A stretch of 64,000 bases of DNA from UTCFX2 sp963726375 (GCA_963726375.1 CAVSCE010000011.1:62001-126000), one strand, 5' to 3'; shown: positions 10,213 through 19,878, counted from the stretch's first letter. Notes: generated by a model not told the origin, from the letters alone. Numbers and translations: made by a program.

Positions 10213-10627
10213 ATGGCAGAGATCACACTCAGACAAATCGAAAAACAAATGTTTGTTGCCACAAACTCATTTGATCATTCAATCGTGATCGGAAGCTCGC
10301 CGGACGACCCTGAAAAGAGGGTTGGGGTCAAAGCCTCGGACTTGCTGTTGATGGCAGCAGCAGCCTGCTCAACTTATGATGTGGTTGAGATCCTGGCGAA
10401 ACGAGCGCGAGATCTATCGAGACTTGAAAGTCACTTGTTCAGGCGACCAGCTTTCTGATCCACCGTATACCTTCACACGTATTCATCTCCATTTCATCAT
10501 CGTCGGTGAAGTAGATCCAAAGAAATTGATGAAAGCAATCAAAATGTCGGTGGAAAAATACTGCTCCGTGATCAGCACGATCCGTCCAGATACACCGGTG
10601 ACTTTCGATTATGAAATGATCCCCTGA
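10213..10627 (+). CDS. OsmC-family protein (frame break near 10400)
   Basis: A small OsmC/Ohr-fold protein of about 137 residues after correcting a +1 break between 10395 and 10410. The first frame contains PEKRVGVKASDLLLMAAAACSTYDVVEIL, with the single conserved Cys in AAACSTYDV; the second continues with KVTCSGDQ, DPPYTFTRIHLHF and the conserved C-terminal VEKYCSVISTI, which has the second Cys. Cys-based peroxide reduction is known for Ohr members, while this YhfA-like type is less well understood. TTGAGGA precedes ATG 10213. Confidence 0.85.
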
Positions 10628-10641
10628 AGCGTATTTGATTG

Positions 10642-11223
10642 ATGATGCTCAGCAATCGGTTCGAAGAGGCGTTTTTATATGCCTGCCGTCTTCACAGGCA
10701 ACAGGTTCGGAAAGGCAGCAGGACGCCTTATATTGCCCACCTGATAGCCGTCGCTGGCTTGGTGCTGGAAGACGGCGGGTCAGAAGATGAAGCAATCGCC
10801 GCGCTGCTCCACGATGCTCCCGAAGACCAGGGTGGAGAAACCACCCTGGTCGAAATCCAGGTGAAATTTGGAGACAGGGTTGCGGATATTGTTAAAGGAT
10901 GTACAGATACTTTCTCGTTTCCTAAACCCCCCTGGCGGCAGCGCAAAGAAGCCTATCTGGCACATCTCCGCACCGCATCCCGCGAAACTCGGCGGGTATC
11001 TTTGGCGGATAAACTTCACAATGCTCGCTCGATCCTGGATGACCTGCGTCGAGATGGCGAATCGGTCTGGAAGCGGTTTAACGGGGGCAAGCAAGGGACG
11101 CTGTGGTACTACCGCGAGCTGGTGGATTTCTTCAGCGATGAACAGGAATTGCCCATGGCGACTGCTCTCGAAGAGACTGTCCGGCGGATTGAAGAGATCG
11201 CACTGCGTCCGGAAACGGATTGA
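10642..11223 (+). CDS. HD-domain phosphohydrolase (RelA/SpoT hydrolase-like)
   Basis: This 193-residue protein is a single HD domain of the SpoT/MESH1 type. The metal ligands are visible in order: H in PYIAHLIAVAGLV, HD in AALLHDAPEDQGG, and the later D in SLADKLHNARSI. There is no synthetase or regulatory domain, so it resembles a small alarmone synthetase-free hydrolase that could remove pyrophosphate from (p)ppGpp or a related nucleotide. Activity is inferred from family only. Start may be ATG 10642 or 10645; the ribosome site is weak. Confidence 0.82.
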   Translation: MMLSNRFEEAFLYACRLHRQQVRKGSRTPYIAHLIAVAGLVLEDGGSEDEAIAALLHDAPEDQGGETTLVEIQVKFGDRVADIVKGCTDTFSFPKPPWRQRKEAYLAHLRTASRETRRVSLADKLHNARSILDDLRRDGESVWKRFNGGKQGTLWYYRELVDFFSDEQELPMATALEETVRRIEEIALRPETD

Positions 11224-11282
11224 AAAGCAAGTCTTGCTGCATATGATATAATAAAATCCGCATTGAGTGAGGATCCGCTGTC

Positions 11283-11789
11283 TTGAGTATTGAACCCGAC
11301 CCCACCATCCAGAAACAAGAAAGTTCACCTGGCACACCCGCGCTCCCACCTCCCAATACAGGAGGTGGAACGAGCCCATCCCAACAGCTCAGTCGAGAAG
11401 AGCGTCGCACAATTGCATTCATCGTTGTCGGGCTGATCATTCTTGTAATCGCGCTGATTGGGAGCATTATCTTTCTCGTCAATGCCGACCCCGGCGTTGT
11501 CGCCCAAATCCGTGATATTTTTATCATTTTTATGGCAATTCAGTCGCTGTTGATTGGGCTGGTTTTGGTGATCCTGATGATCCAGCTCGCTCGATTGATC
11601 AACTTGCTCCAAAATGAAGTTAAGCCCATCCTGGATTCGACCAATGAAACGATCAGCAATTTGCGAGGGACAACGGTGTTTCTCAGCGAGAGCGTGGTCG
11701 AACCCGTGATCAAAATGAATGAATACCTGGCTGGTTTAACCCAGCTGCTCGCAGTTCTTGGCTTAAAGAAGCGGTCATCCAAGAAATAA
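11283..11789 (+). CDS. Small membrane protein with two hydrophobic segments, partner of YtxH
   Basis: A 168-residue protein without a clear family. The N-terminal 40 residues are Pro/Ser-rich. Two membrane segments follow, roughly residues 46-68 (IAFIVVGLIILVIALIGSII) and 79-103, then a soluble amphipathic tail and a basic end (KKRSSKK). The spacing and the following YtxH gene resemble the DUF948-YtxH pairs of Gram-positive bacteria, but I cannot confirm homology. The likely start is TTG 11283 with GAGGA upstream; a TATAAT at 11247-11252 suits its promoter. Confidence 0.7.
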   Translation: MSIEPDPTIQKQESSPGTPALPPPNTGGGTSPSQQLSREERRTIAFIVVGLIILVIALIGSIIFLVNADPGVVAQIRDIFIIFMAIQSLLIGLVLVILMIQLARLINLLQNEVKPILDSTNETISNLRGTTVFLSESVVEPVIKMNEYLAGLTQLLAVLGLKKRSSKK

Positions 11790-11807
11790 CCCCTAAGGAG
11801 TGTTAAT

Positions 11808-12146
11808 ATGTCAGATAACAGCAACGATTTTGTCACATTTTTTGCCGGAATGGTGATCGGTGGGTTGGTTGGCGCCGCCACTGCTCTGCTGCTCGCCCCT
11901 CAGTCGGGCGAAGAAACCCGAACACTGCTCCGCGATCGCAGCATCGAGCTGAAGGATAAAGCGGTTGAGTACGGTCAGGATATCCAGCTGCGCGCAGAAA
12001 AGGCGCTCGATGATACCCGCGAACAGCTTGCGGTTGTCATAGAAGACCTGCACGATCGGACCGATCAGCTTTCACGAATGATCAACCGTGAAAAAGCCAA
12101 TATTGAGGCCATCGAAGCTGAGGCTGCCCCACCTGCTGTAGAGTAA
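11808..12146 (+). CDS. YtxH-domain protein
   Basis: A 112-residue protein with the YtxH signature: one N-terminal glycine-rich membrane helix (FFAGMVIGGLVGAATALLLAPQSG) followed directly by GEETRTLLRDR and a long charged helix likely to form a coiled coil. YtxH proteins are membrane-anchored and often stress-linked, with unknown biochemical role. TAAGGAG lies just before ATG 11808, and the gene follows the membrane protein at 11283 by 18 bp, so they form one operon. Confidence 0.85.
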   Translation: MSDNSNDFVTFFAGMVIGGLVGAATALLLAPQSGEETRTLLRDRSIELKDKAVEYGQDIQLRAEKALDDTREQLAVVIEDLHDRTDQLSRMINREKANIEAIEAEAAPPAVE

Positions 12147-12177
12147 GGGTAGATTGTCTGGTTATTTTTTCTAATGC

Positions 12178-12206
12178 TCCCATCCGGTTAGCACACCCGG
12201 ATGGGA
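12178..12206. terminator. Perfect 10-bp hairpin between convergent ytxH and nnr
   Basis: The arms TCCCATCCGG (12178-12187) and CCGGATGGGA (12197-12206) pair perfectly around a 9-base loop. Neither strand has a T-run after the stem, so it may be a weak or Rho-assisted terminator for the ytxH operon. Its position just after a stop codon between converging genes supports a termination role. Confidence 0.5.
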
Positions 12207-12262
12207 AGCTGAATTACTGCATGGCTGCAAACGAACTAAAGTTTTGTTTGCGGTCATGTTTT

Positions 12263-13822
12263 TTAAGAGAGCTCGCCAATCTCCTGGATCGCATATCGAA
12301 GCACATCACCCGCCAAAACTGCCCGTGTGCTGCCAAGCGCAGCGGCAGCCCGCAAGCCTCCAGCGGCATGGATCCAGGCTGCAGCAACGGCCGCGGGGAA
12401 AGCCGCGACCCCTTGAGCGCGCAGCCCGACGATCAGCCCTGCCAGCACATCACCAGTACCCGCGCGCGCAAGCGCAGAGGAAGCCACCGGGATCACTGCG
12501 GCGGTTCCATTCGGCGCAGCGATGATGCTGAAAGCCCCTTTCAGGACGACAATATGCCCCCATTCCCGGCTGAAATTCAGCGCAGCTGCGAGTCGATCCG
12601 CCTGGATTTCGTGAACGGGCAACCCGGTGAGCACGGACATCTCCCCTGGATGCGGCGTCAGCACGGTTTCGGAAGGTATTCGACCAGGCCAATCCGGCTG
12701 GCGGGCCAGCAGTTTCAATCCATCGGCGTCCACTACCAGCGCTGGCAGGCGGCGGTCGAGCAGCCTGCCAATAAAGCCAGCGGTCGTCTCTGCCAGCCCT
12801 AATCCCGGACCGACCAGAAGGGCCGTGACCTTTTCCAGGTTTTGAGTCAGGAGCTCGCCGGCTTCCTCCGATATCACCCCGGCAGATTGCGGCAGTAACA
12901 GCCAGGTCGCTTCGGGGAGCTGCCCAGCCAGGGCAGGGTGAAGGACTTCCGGGACGGCGAGCGTCACGAGCCCAGCTCCGGAGCGGTAGGCAGCTTCCCC
13001 GGAGAGCAGAGCCGCACCGGTGTAGCTGAGGCTGCCTGCGGCGATCATTGCTGTCCCAAAGGTCCCCTTATGGGCGTCGGGAGGGCGGGCGGGCAGGATA
13101 TTCCGAACCCATTCAGCATCCGGGATGAAGGTCTGCACTTTCCGCCAGGCTTCTAAGCCTTCACCTCCTTGCGGCAGACCGATCTCGACCACGTCCAGGT
13201 CTCCTACCAGCCGATATGCCGGGAATTTGAGCAGCCCTTGTTTGACAGCAGCCATCGTTACCGTGCGTTCAGCGCTCAGGCACTCCTTAGCCGATTCACC
13301 ACTGTCGCAGTCCATGCCGGAGGGGCAGTCGACTGCAATCACAACAGGCGGAGATTTTGATTCAAGGATCCAGCGGCGGGAGAAATCGAGCCATTTCGCT
13401 AATGGGCCGTCCAATGGCAGCCGAAATCCGGTACCGAGCACGCCGTCGAGCAGCAGGGCGTGCTCGTCGATCAGTCGACCCAGGTTGGAATAATCATCGG
13501 ATGTACTTAAATCACACATTACGCCGCCGGCTTCGAGCAGCCGTGCAGCCAGCGGATCATCTGGAGGCCGCCGGCGCAGGATCGCGGCGCAGGTTTTCCA
13601 ACCTTCGGCTGCCAGGCAAGCCAGCGCGACCAGCGTATCGCCGCCATTGTTGCCCGAGCCGACCAGCCCCAGCGCACCCTGTTCTTCAAGATAGCCGTAT
13701 TCGTCCAGGATCAGCTCGGCCAGCCCGCGGCCGGCGTTCTCCATCATCTCGCTGTAGCTGAGCCCGTTCGCATTCGCCTCGCGCTCGATTGCCTGCATCT
13801 GAGAAACCGAGACAACTTTCAT
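12263..13822 (-). CDS. nnr: Bifunctional NAD(P)H-hydrate epimerase/dehydratase
   Basis: A 519-residue fusion that repairs hydrated NADH and NADPH. The N-terminal YjeF_N epimerase domain (about residues 1-215) has MENAGRGLAE and GSGNNGGDTLVALA. The C-terminal carbohydrate-kinase-like ADP/ATP-dependent dehydratase has KGTFGTAMIAAGSLSYTGAA, a GPGLG loop, LTPHPGEMSVLTG and the catalytic ARAGTGDVLAGLIVGL. Start ATG 13822 has TTGGAG upstream. Length and domain order match bacterial Nnr. Confidence 0.95.
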   Translation of the reverse strand: MKVVSVSQMQAIEREANANGLSYSEMMENAGRGLAELILDEYGYLEEQGALGLVGSGNNGGDTLVALACLAAEGWKTCAAILRRRPPDDPLAARLLEAGGVMCDLSTSDDYSNLGRLIDEHALLLDGVLGTGFRLPLDGPLAKWLDFSRRWILESKSPPVVIAVDCPSGMDCDSGESAKECLSAERTVTMAAVKQGLLKFPAYRLVGDLDVVEIGLPQGGEGLEAWRKVQTFIPDAEWVRNILPARPPDAHKGTFGTAMIAAGSLSYTGAALLSGEAAYRSGAGLVTLAVPEVLHPALAGQLPEATWLLLPQSAGVISEEAGELLTQNLEKVTALLVGPGLGLAETTAGFIGRLLDRRLPALVVDADGLKLLARQPDWPGRIPSETVLTPHPGEMSVLTGLPVHEIQADRLAAALNFSREWGHIVVLKGAFSIIAAPNGTAAVIPVASSALARAGTGDVLAGLIVGLRAQGVAAFPAAVAAAWIHAAGGLRAAAALGSTRAVLAGDVLRYAIQEIGELS

Positions 13823-13994
13823 GGCTGCTCCAAAATGGATAATATTCGTGAGCTCCAGGCTGCTTTTCGATCGAAACGACAAAAACAAATCTTGGGTCCG
13901 GCAAGACGCAGAGACGCCTGGACATCCCTGCAAAGGCAAGTTTAACCGATAATCTCAGGATTAACCGAATTGGACTTATAGTAGGTTTTTCTGC
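13823..13994. other. Gene-free spacer upstream of nnr
   Basis: This 172-bp stretch separates nnr from the nucleosidase-like gene. I see no open frame, repeat or convincing hairpin. It should contain the nnr promoter on the minus strand, but no clear -10/-35 pair stands out. Confidence 0.4.
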
Positions 13995-14699
13995 CTATTC
14001 GGCTGCAGCGAGCCAACCAGGCAGCGAACCTACCAGCTGCTCCATAACACTGAAAGCCGCCTGCTCAAAAAACGCCAGGTTACCATAGGCAGCGCTGCCA
14101 GTTTCGCCCACAAGATCAGTCACGCCGCGCAGGATCAGGATGCGACGGTGATTGCGGGAAGCAACCCAGGCGATCGCGCCTGTTTCCCAGTCTCCGGCTG
14201 AAGCGTGATACCGGTCGCGCAGCAATGGCAGATCTTCGACCAACAAATCCCGGTCGCCGGAGACGAGCAGGGTGCGGACAACTGGAACAGGATAAGGCTC
14301 ATGCAGCCAGGATAGGTCGATCTCGCAGGTGTAATGGTCGATATGCTCCACCGGGTCTCCCATCTGCTCAAAAATATCATAGACCACCGTGCGGTCGACC
14401 AGCACCAGAGCGCCGCGCTCGATTTGCCCGGAAATACCGCCGCAGGTCCCCAGGTTGATCAGCAGCTCGGGATCATATCTGTCGATCGAGTATTGGGTTG
14501 AAGCCGCCGCTGAAATTTTCCCCCATCCGCCCTGGATGTATATGCACTCCCAGCCCTTCAAATAAGTACTGAAAACCTCCCCAAATGGGCTAACCTCTGG
14601 AATAACTGCAGGAAACAGCTCCCGGATTGCCCGCCATTCGGCATCTGCTGAAACCAGAACGGCTGCTCGTCTGCTTATTTTGCCATGTTTTGAAACCAC
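13995..14699 (-). CDS. Nucleoside phosphorylase-family protein (MTA/SAH nucleosidase-like)
   Basis: A 234-residue protein of the PNP/UDP phosphorylase superfamily, best compared with 5'-methylthioadenosine/S-adenosylhomocysteine nucleosidase. INLGTCGGISGQI is the family glycine motif, GDWETGAIAWVA the substrate-binding segment with the ribose-binding Glu, and RGVTD the segment with the catalytic Asp. GTG 14699 preceded by TAGGG is the most likely start; it overlaps the upstream lipoprotein gene by 25 bp, which suggests translational coupling. Substrate is inferred. Confidence 0.83.
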   Translation of the reverse strand: MVSKHGKISRRAAVLVSADAEWRAIRELFPAVIPEVSPFGEVFSTYLKGWECIYIQGGWGKISAAASTQYSIDRYDPELLINLGTCGGISGQIERGALVLVDRTVVYDIFEQMGDPVEHIDHYTCEIDLSWLHEPYPVPVVRTLLVSGDRDLLVEDLPLLRDRYHASAGDWETGAIAWVASRNHRRILILRGVTDLVGETGSAAYGNLAFFEQAAFSVMEQLVGSLPGWLAAAE

Positions 14700-17114
14700 A
14701 GCCCTAACAGTTCCTCCGCCGTTTTTCCATGGACTGAAACGGACGGATCGCGCATCGCGGCGGCCGGAAAGTAGCCCAGTGAGATAAATCCACTGATCCA
14801 ATCTCGGGCATTCACGCTGGAAAGCAGAGACTGGTAGCAGTCTACCTGGGTCTGAAGATCGGGATCGGCGGGGCATGCCGCAGCCAAGATCAGCGGATTG
14901 CCGTAATTGAACTGGAAGGGCGCCGCCAGATTATCAAGCCAGCTTTCCAGGTCCTGGCCTAAAACCGTTTCAATCGTCCCGTTTTGAGGCACTGCCAGCT
15001 CCAGGTAAATCCGATCGGTCAACTCAATGAACGGCGGCGGCGATGTGATGTCCTGCGGGGAGAGAGCCCAGATCAGCTGGCCGCTAAAACGGCTGCGCAC
15101 TTCAACCAGCAGATCGCGCCAGCGCTGTTCGGCGTCCGCCGGGACGCCGCTGGGTGAGCCGTCTGCCAGCTCCCCATCGGGTAATGCCGGGCGCAGCCAA
15201 TCTCCGCCCAGAATCAATGCCTGTGCTTTGGTCCGGGCTGCGAGGTCCGCATGATGAAGTACGAAAACCCGATATTGTTCAAACCAGACCTGCCACCAGC
15301 TCTCGTCACGTGAAGCGCTCGCCCACCATTCTGATGCAGAGATCTCAAAATTCACAGAAGGCCGGATTACTACAGAAAGTTTCAGCGTTCTGGCCTGATC
15401 CGCCGCAGAAATCAGCGCGTTCCAGGAGGGATCGCTCGCCGGCAGCGGAGCCAGGATCGGCAGCGTGTTGCCAGGCGCCTGGCGTCCATAGCTCCAGGTG
15501 GGCTTGAAAACGATATGGTTTGCCCCGCTCATTTTGATCTGTTTCAGAGCATTTGGCAGAAGCGCCTCCCAGGAGGGGCGGTAGCCCGAGGCCGTCTCGA
15601 AGCCGGTCCAATATCCATCACCGCGCCCCTGGACTGCATCGACTGAAGGGAGAACAGCGCTTTCCACCGAAGACCAGTCTGCCCATTTGGCGATTTGATC
15701 GGTGACGGTCTGCGGCTCGCTGCCGAACTTTAACGGCCGGCCGGCATGATCAGGACCGGGTGTTTGGGCGTCATCCGCGATCCCGCACTGGTTGTTCCGG
15801 CAGTAGCGGTAGCTGAAATTTGCTGTCAGGTTCAACGGACTGTAGAGCACATAAGCCCAACGGTTTCCACCAAGGCTCCACATCTGGATCGGCTCATTCC
15901 ATCCGAGCAGGGGGTTGAATTGGATCGAGACAAAATCGCCATCTGGTGTATCGGCGGGTGCGGTCACATCGAATGTAACCAGATTGTCCGAGTCAGAAAT
16001 CCAGGCGTCAATCTCATCTTCAACGAGCACGGTGTCCGAAGTGACAATCAGCTGACGCAGCTTAAAATCGCCGCTTTGTGCACGCTCGGCGTTCCAAAAT
16101 CCGTCCCCGAGGGTGTATTTATACTGGATATCCGCACCGACTGGCAGAGCTGCGTTTGTCGAATAGCGCCCATCCGGCAGCATCGTGAGAGCTGGCATAT
16201 TCGCAGCCAAACCGCTGATCCCCCCAGGCAGGTCACCGAAAGTATTGCCCAGCTGGGTCAGGTTCCCCGCCATGCGCAGCGGGATGACCGGGGGCGTACC
16301 TTCAGGAGGCTTGACGACAAAGACAATTTTTACGAAATCGGCAGGTACTAATTGGATTGGCGTCGGCGTCGTAGAACCCTCAGCCACGAGTGCTCCTTGC
16401 TGAAAGGTCTGGTACGCGCCGTCCATGGCATAACCCACAAGATTGTGGACGCCCGGAGGCAGCCCTTCCAGCATAAAAGAACCATCCGAAGAGGTTAAGG
16501 TCTGTGCGCCGCTCGCGGATACCAGCAGCTCCGGGATTGGCTTACCGGTCTCCGCATCCGTAGCCTGCCCCTGGATCCTCCCAGTTGGCAGCTCATAGGC
16601 TGTATCCGTCCAGCGGCTGATCACATCGTCCACCGCGCCCGGTCCGGAAACGTAAAACATCCGGTAGCGTACCGGGCTGCCGTCGGAAAGGTGTTCTGCT
16701 ACCTGGACAGCGCCAGCCTGTCGTTCGTAACGGTATTTCACAACCGATCCTACCCGAAACGGGATCGTGATGGTGTACGTTTTTTCAGCCTTTTCCTCGC
16801 CGGCTTCGTCAACGGGTTCCATCGGATTATGTTGGGTATTCAGAGCCAGACCGGTCACTTCGTCGAGCAGAGTCGAGAAAGAGGGTTGCATCCGAGGGTG
16901 TATCCGGCGGCGGCTGGACTTTAAAGCTGACCAAGGCCTCGGGAAATTCACCCGAAGCGGTGGAGATCAGGCCGCTAACAGGAACAGGCGAAGATGATTT
17001 CAGCTCCAAACCGGGGATATCGGGCAAGTATTCATAGCCTGGCATGTTGCAGCCTACCAGGCCGACGATGATTGCGATTGAGAATAGTGTGCGAAGCGCA
17101 GTTTTAAGGGTCAT
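14675..17114 (-). CDS. Surface lipoprotein with carboxypeptidase-regulatory, starch-binding-like and glycosidase-like domains (frame break near 16875)
   Basis: The true start is ATG 17114. Residues 1-24 are a lipoprotein signal with lipobox LVGC. After about 80 residues the frame moves by +1 near 16875 (an extra C in CTCTTTCTCGAC) and runs on to 14675, giving about 812 residues. In order there are a carboxypeptidase-regulatory-like domain (GRIQGQATDAETGKPIPELLV), two beta-sandwich domains resembling CBM20/E-set modules and a C-terminal region of about 300 residues resembling a TIM-barrel glycoside hydrolase (GYWTGFET, HIVFKPTWSYG, QALILGGDWL). This suggests binding or hydrolysis of a glycan outside the cell. 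Family of the barrel is uncertain. Confidence 0.75.
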
Positions 17115-17164
17115 TTGGGAGGTACCTGTGGAAATGGATGCAAGAGTTGTTCCCACCCGCCCAA

Positions 17165-17857
17165 TTATACCTTCGCAGATCGAGAAGGAGCCGACAGGAT
17201 CACCCGCGGGGATGCTGTGAGTATAGTTCGCATCCCGCATTGAAACTGGTCAGATCCGCCGTATGCAGGATGGCGCACATAGGTAGAAGCGACCCCGGCT
17301 TCGTTGAGAGCCCAGCAAGCCCAGCGGCCTATCCCGACCACCTGCCTTGGCTTAAGGATAGTCCAAATCCCTGATAATACCGAAAGAAATCTACGCGCCT
17401 CGCTCTTTTTCGGATGCCGGTTGGAACATGGGATCCCCGGCTTGAACGGGTGGAAAGGCAGGCTGTTCCAGCAAAAAAATGCCGGAAAATACGGCATAAG
17501 TGCGCTCCAGAAAATTCGAGCCGATCGCTCATCCCATGCCTCCGGTTTGCGGCTCGATTGGCGGCCTTGAAACGGCAGCGTTCCTTCAACAAGCTGGCAT
17601 TCAGAGGTGAACGGTATGCCCGAAAAGCGGCAGCCGCGCCAGCCGGGCGCCTCGCCGACCAGCAGAAGCCAGGGGCGTTCCGGCAGATTATTAATATAGC
17701 CGAGCAGGTTCTCCCGGCGGATTTCGGCAGCGTTTTCCAGGTCCAGTTCGGAATCGATGGAGCGATACGGATTGAACAGCCCCGCCTTCGGGTCGGGGTC
17801 GACTGGCAGGCTGAAAACTTCTTGCTCAAGAAATGCCCGCAGGCTGGCGGCCCACAT
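17165..17857 (-). CDS. Uracil-DNA glycosylase superfamily protein
   Basis: A 230-residue protein of the uracil-DNA glycosylase superfamily. The conserved motif 1 is LLVGEAPGWRGCRFSGIPFTSE (in two parts), the central strand is FFCWNSLPFHPFKPG with an Asn-containing motif, and motif 2 is YVRHPAYGG where the His contacts the flipped base in relatives. It differs from family 1 Ung and is closer to compact archaeal/bacterial homologues. Start ATG 17857 lies 8 bp after the stop of the OB-fold gene; no strong ribosome site. Confidence 0.78.
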   Translation of the reverse strand: MWAASLRAFLEQEVFSLPVDPDPKAGLFNPYRSIDSELDLENAAEIRRENLLGYINNLPERPWLLLVGEAPGWRGCRFSGIPFTSECQLVEGTLPFQGRQSSRKPEAWDERSARIFWSALMPYFPAFFCWNSLPFHPFKPGIPCSNRHPKKSEARRFLSVLSGIWTILKPRQVVGIGRWACWALNEAGVASTYVRHPAYGGSDQFQCGMRTILTASPRVILSAPSRSAKV

Positions 17858-17864
17858 CTACGGC

Positions 17865-18410
17865 TCAAGCCGGGACGAAATAGACGTCGGTAGGCTTGAG
17901 CTTGCTGTTGCGCAGGAAGCGCGGCTGGACCCGCTCCCCGATCCAATCCAGGGAAGGCTGGTCAGGATCAAACCCGATCAGGCGCGTCAGCAGCAGCGTG
18001 TTCACTCCTTCAAACTCAACCAGCGCGAGCACAAATGGCGTCTCTGGCAGGAATTCCTCGGATCCGAAATAGCAGACTGTGAAGGTGTGGATCCTTGCCG
18101 GGCGGTCGCTGATATCAATCCACTCGGTTTCTGCACCGCTTGCCATATCGTGGCCGCGCGGCATCGCATAGGTATAGCCGCTCTCCGGATCCCGGTTGGC
18201 GAGCAGGCGCCGGTTGGTCAACCCGGCAAACCAGGGGCTGTCCTGCCCGAAAGAATGCAGGTAGGTGATTTTATATTCCTGTTCGATCTGGAGCGGAGCC
18301 ATCTTCTTGAGAAAAGCCAGCGCTTCAGGGTCGGTCTCCAGCGGGAACGGTACGCCGTGGACGATAAAACCGCCCAGGGATTCTTCTCGTCGTTCGGGTA
18401 AATTTTTCAT
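17865..18410 (-). CDS. DUF35 OB-fold acyl-CoA-associated protein
   Basis: A 181-residue DUF35 (rubredoxin-like zinc ribbon plus OB-fold) protein, which in archaea and bacteria binds the CoA substrate channel of thiolase complexes. The OB-fold end is clear (TPFVLALVEFEGVNTLLLTRLIG and VQPRFLRN). The ribbon region has lost its cysteines (LTNRRLLANRDPESGYTYAMPRG), so it should not bind zinc. ATG 18410 is preferred over 18425 because AAGGAG lies 7 bases before it. It follows the thiolase gene by 45 bp, the usual pairing. Confidence 0.85.
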   Translation of the reverse strand: MKNLPERREESLGGFIVHGVPFPLETDPEALAFLKKMAPLQIEQEYKITYLHSFGQDSPWFAGLTNRRLLANRDPESGYTYAMPRGHDMASGAETEWIDISDRPARIHTFTVCYFGSEEFLPETPFVLALVEFEGVNTLLLTRLIGFDPDQPSLDWIGERVQPRFLRNSKLKPTDVYFVPA

Positions 18411-18455
18411 ATCAAACTCCTTCACCGATGGTAAACGTCTCGAATTTTATATTAT

Positions 18456-19817
18456 TCAGACGTTTTCGAGGATCGAAACCGTCACGTACGTCCCGGTCCC
18501 GGCATGGCTGTGGATAGCCCCGCGCCGGGCGCCTTTGACCTGCAGCGCATCGTCGCCGAAATGCTGGCCGATCGCACCTTGCAGCTGCCAGATCGCAAAC
18601 ACCCCCTGCATCAAACCGGTCGCCCCGACAGGATGACCGCAGGCGATCAAGCCGCCAGACGGGTTGACCGGGCAGACTGGCTTTTCGGGCAGATCCAGCC
18701 CATAGTCGATCCCTGGCAGAAAAGCTTTCCCTGAAGCTGCAAATGGTCCGCCCTCGCCGTATCGGCACAATCCCAGGTCTTCATACGTCTGGACTTCGCT
18801 TGATGTGTAGGCGTCATGGAGCTCGACAAAGTCCAGCTCTCTGAGAGGGTCGTTGATTCCTGCCATTTTGTAAGCCATGTTTCCAGCAGTCCGCCCGGCG
18901 CGAAAGGAATGGACTCCGGGGTAGCGCGTCCCATGGTCCCAAAGCACCCGGTAGTAGCTGCGCGTTTGGTCTGAGCTGCGCTCCTGCTCGGTAGCGTAAT
19001 CCTCCATGAAAGTCTCATAATTGAACTGCGGGCGGTCTGCCATCCGCATCGCATCGGTGCCGCGGCCGATCCCGCTGATCCGGACGAGCGGGCGTTTAAT
19101 ATCTGCTCCGGCGGCTTCCAACTTCCTCAGCCCTTCCTCGGATGCGAGGATCACGGCAGCTGCACCGTCCGACATCACGCAGATATCCAGGCGGGTAAGC
19201 GGCCAGGCAACCATGGGAGCATTCCGTACGTCCTGGATCGTGTACCGGTTTCGCTTCTGGGCATACGGGTTGTGGAACGCATTGAGATGATTCTTTACGC
19301 TGACGGCAGCCATCTGCTCGACGGTCGTGCCGAATTCTTTCATATGGCGTGAGACCATCATGGCATAGTACCCGGAATAGAAACCGCCCACCGGGTAGTC
19401 AAATGAGACATCCGAAGCCAGAGCTATGAATTCATTCCCCTTCCAGGTCTCCACATGGCTCATTGTCTCAAAACCATAGGCAATGCAAACATCCATATGA
19501 CCGCTTGCGACGGATTTCCAGGCTTCCTGGAAGCAAATCCCGCCGGTTGCGCCGCCGCCTTCCACCCGGTGGCTTGGCTTGGGCGTTAATCCCAGATAAT
19601 CCTGAGCCATGATCCCGGCCATCAGCTGACGGGTGAAATGGTCGGAGAAGTAGGATGCGACCGAGCCATCCACCAACCGGACGAATGTCCGGTGGTCCAG
19701 ACGGATATCCTGAATTGCGTAATCGTAAGCTTCTTTAATGATCGCCTGAAAGGTTTTGTCTGGTCGGGCTTTTGCAAATTTAGATACGCCTCCCGAGACT
19801 GCATAAACCGTCCTCAT
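18456..19817 (-). CDS. Thiolase-family protein lacking the nucleophilic Cys
   Basis: A 453-residue thiolase-fold protein of the SCP2/archaeal acetyl-CoA acetyltransferase type. The family motif that normally reads VE-x-x-CASGG is VEGGGATGG here (residues 85-93), so the acyl-accepting Cys position is Gly89. The late histidine motif is kept (CGHPVGATGL), and the C-terminal motif is IHSHAGTGTYV, with His where classic thiolases have the second Cys, as in archaeal members. Canonical thiolysis or condensation is therefore unlikely without another nucleophile (Cys95 is near). AAGGAGGTGA precedes ATG 19817. It is co-directional with the OB-fold and CitE genes. Confidence 0.88.
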   Translation of the reverse strand: MRTVYAVSGGVSKFAKARPDKTFQAIIKEAYDYAIQDIRLDHRTFVRLVDGSVASYFSDHFTRQLMAGIMAQDYLGLTPKPSHRVEGGGATGGICFQEAWKSVASGHMDVCIAYGFETMSHVETWKGNEFIALASDVSFDYPVGGFYSGYYAMMVSRHMKEFGTTVEQMAAVSVKNHLNAFHNPYAQKRNRYTIQDVRNAPMVAWPLTRLDICVMSDGAAAVILASEEGLRKLEAAGADIKRPLVRISGIGRGTDAMRMADRPQFNYETFMEDYATEQERSSDQTRSYYRVLWDHGTRYPGVHSFRAGRTAGNMAYKMAGINDPLRELDFVELHDAYTSSEVQTYEDLGLCRYGEGGPFAASGKAFLPGIDYGLDLPEKPVCPVNPSGGLIACGHPVGATGLMQGVFAIWQLQGAIGQHFGDDALQVKGARRGAIHSHAGTGTYVTVSILENV

Positions 19818-19878
19818 GCTTCACCTCCTTCGTTCGAACCTGGCCATAGAGAAATATTCGGAAAAAATTGCAGCTTTC

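Noticed and set aside
12178..12206. A classic rho-independent terminator after ytxH.
   Set aside because: The stem is perfect but no T-run follows on either strand, so I list it only as a possible terminator.
12263..13761. Long frames opposite nnr, the 14.7-17 kb lipoprotein and other minus-strand genes.
   Set aside because: They lie antisense to clear genes, have no family motifs and are rich in Arg, Pro and Ser as expected for shadows of GC-rich codons.
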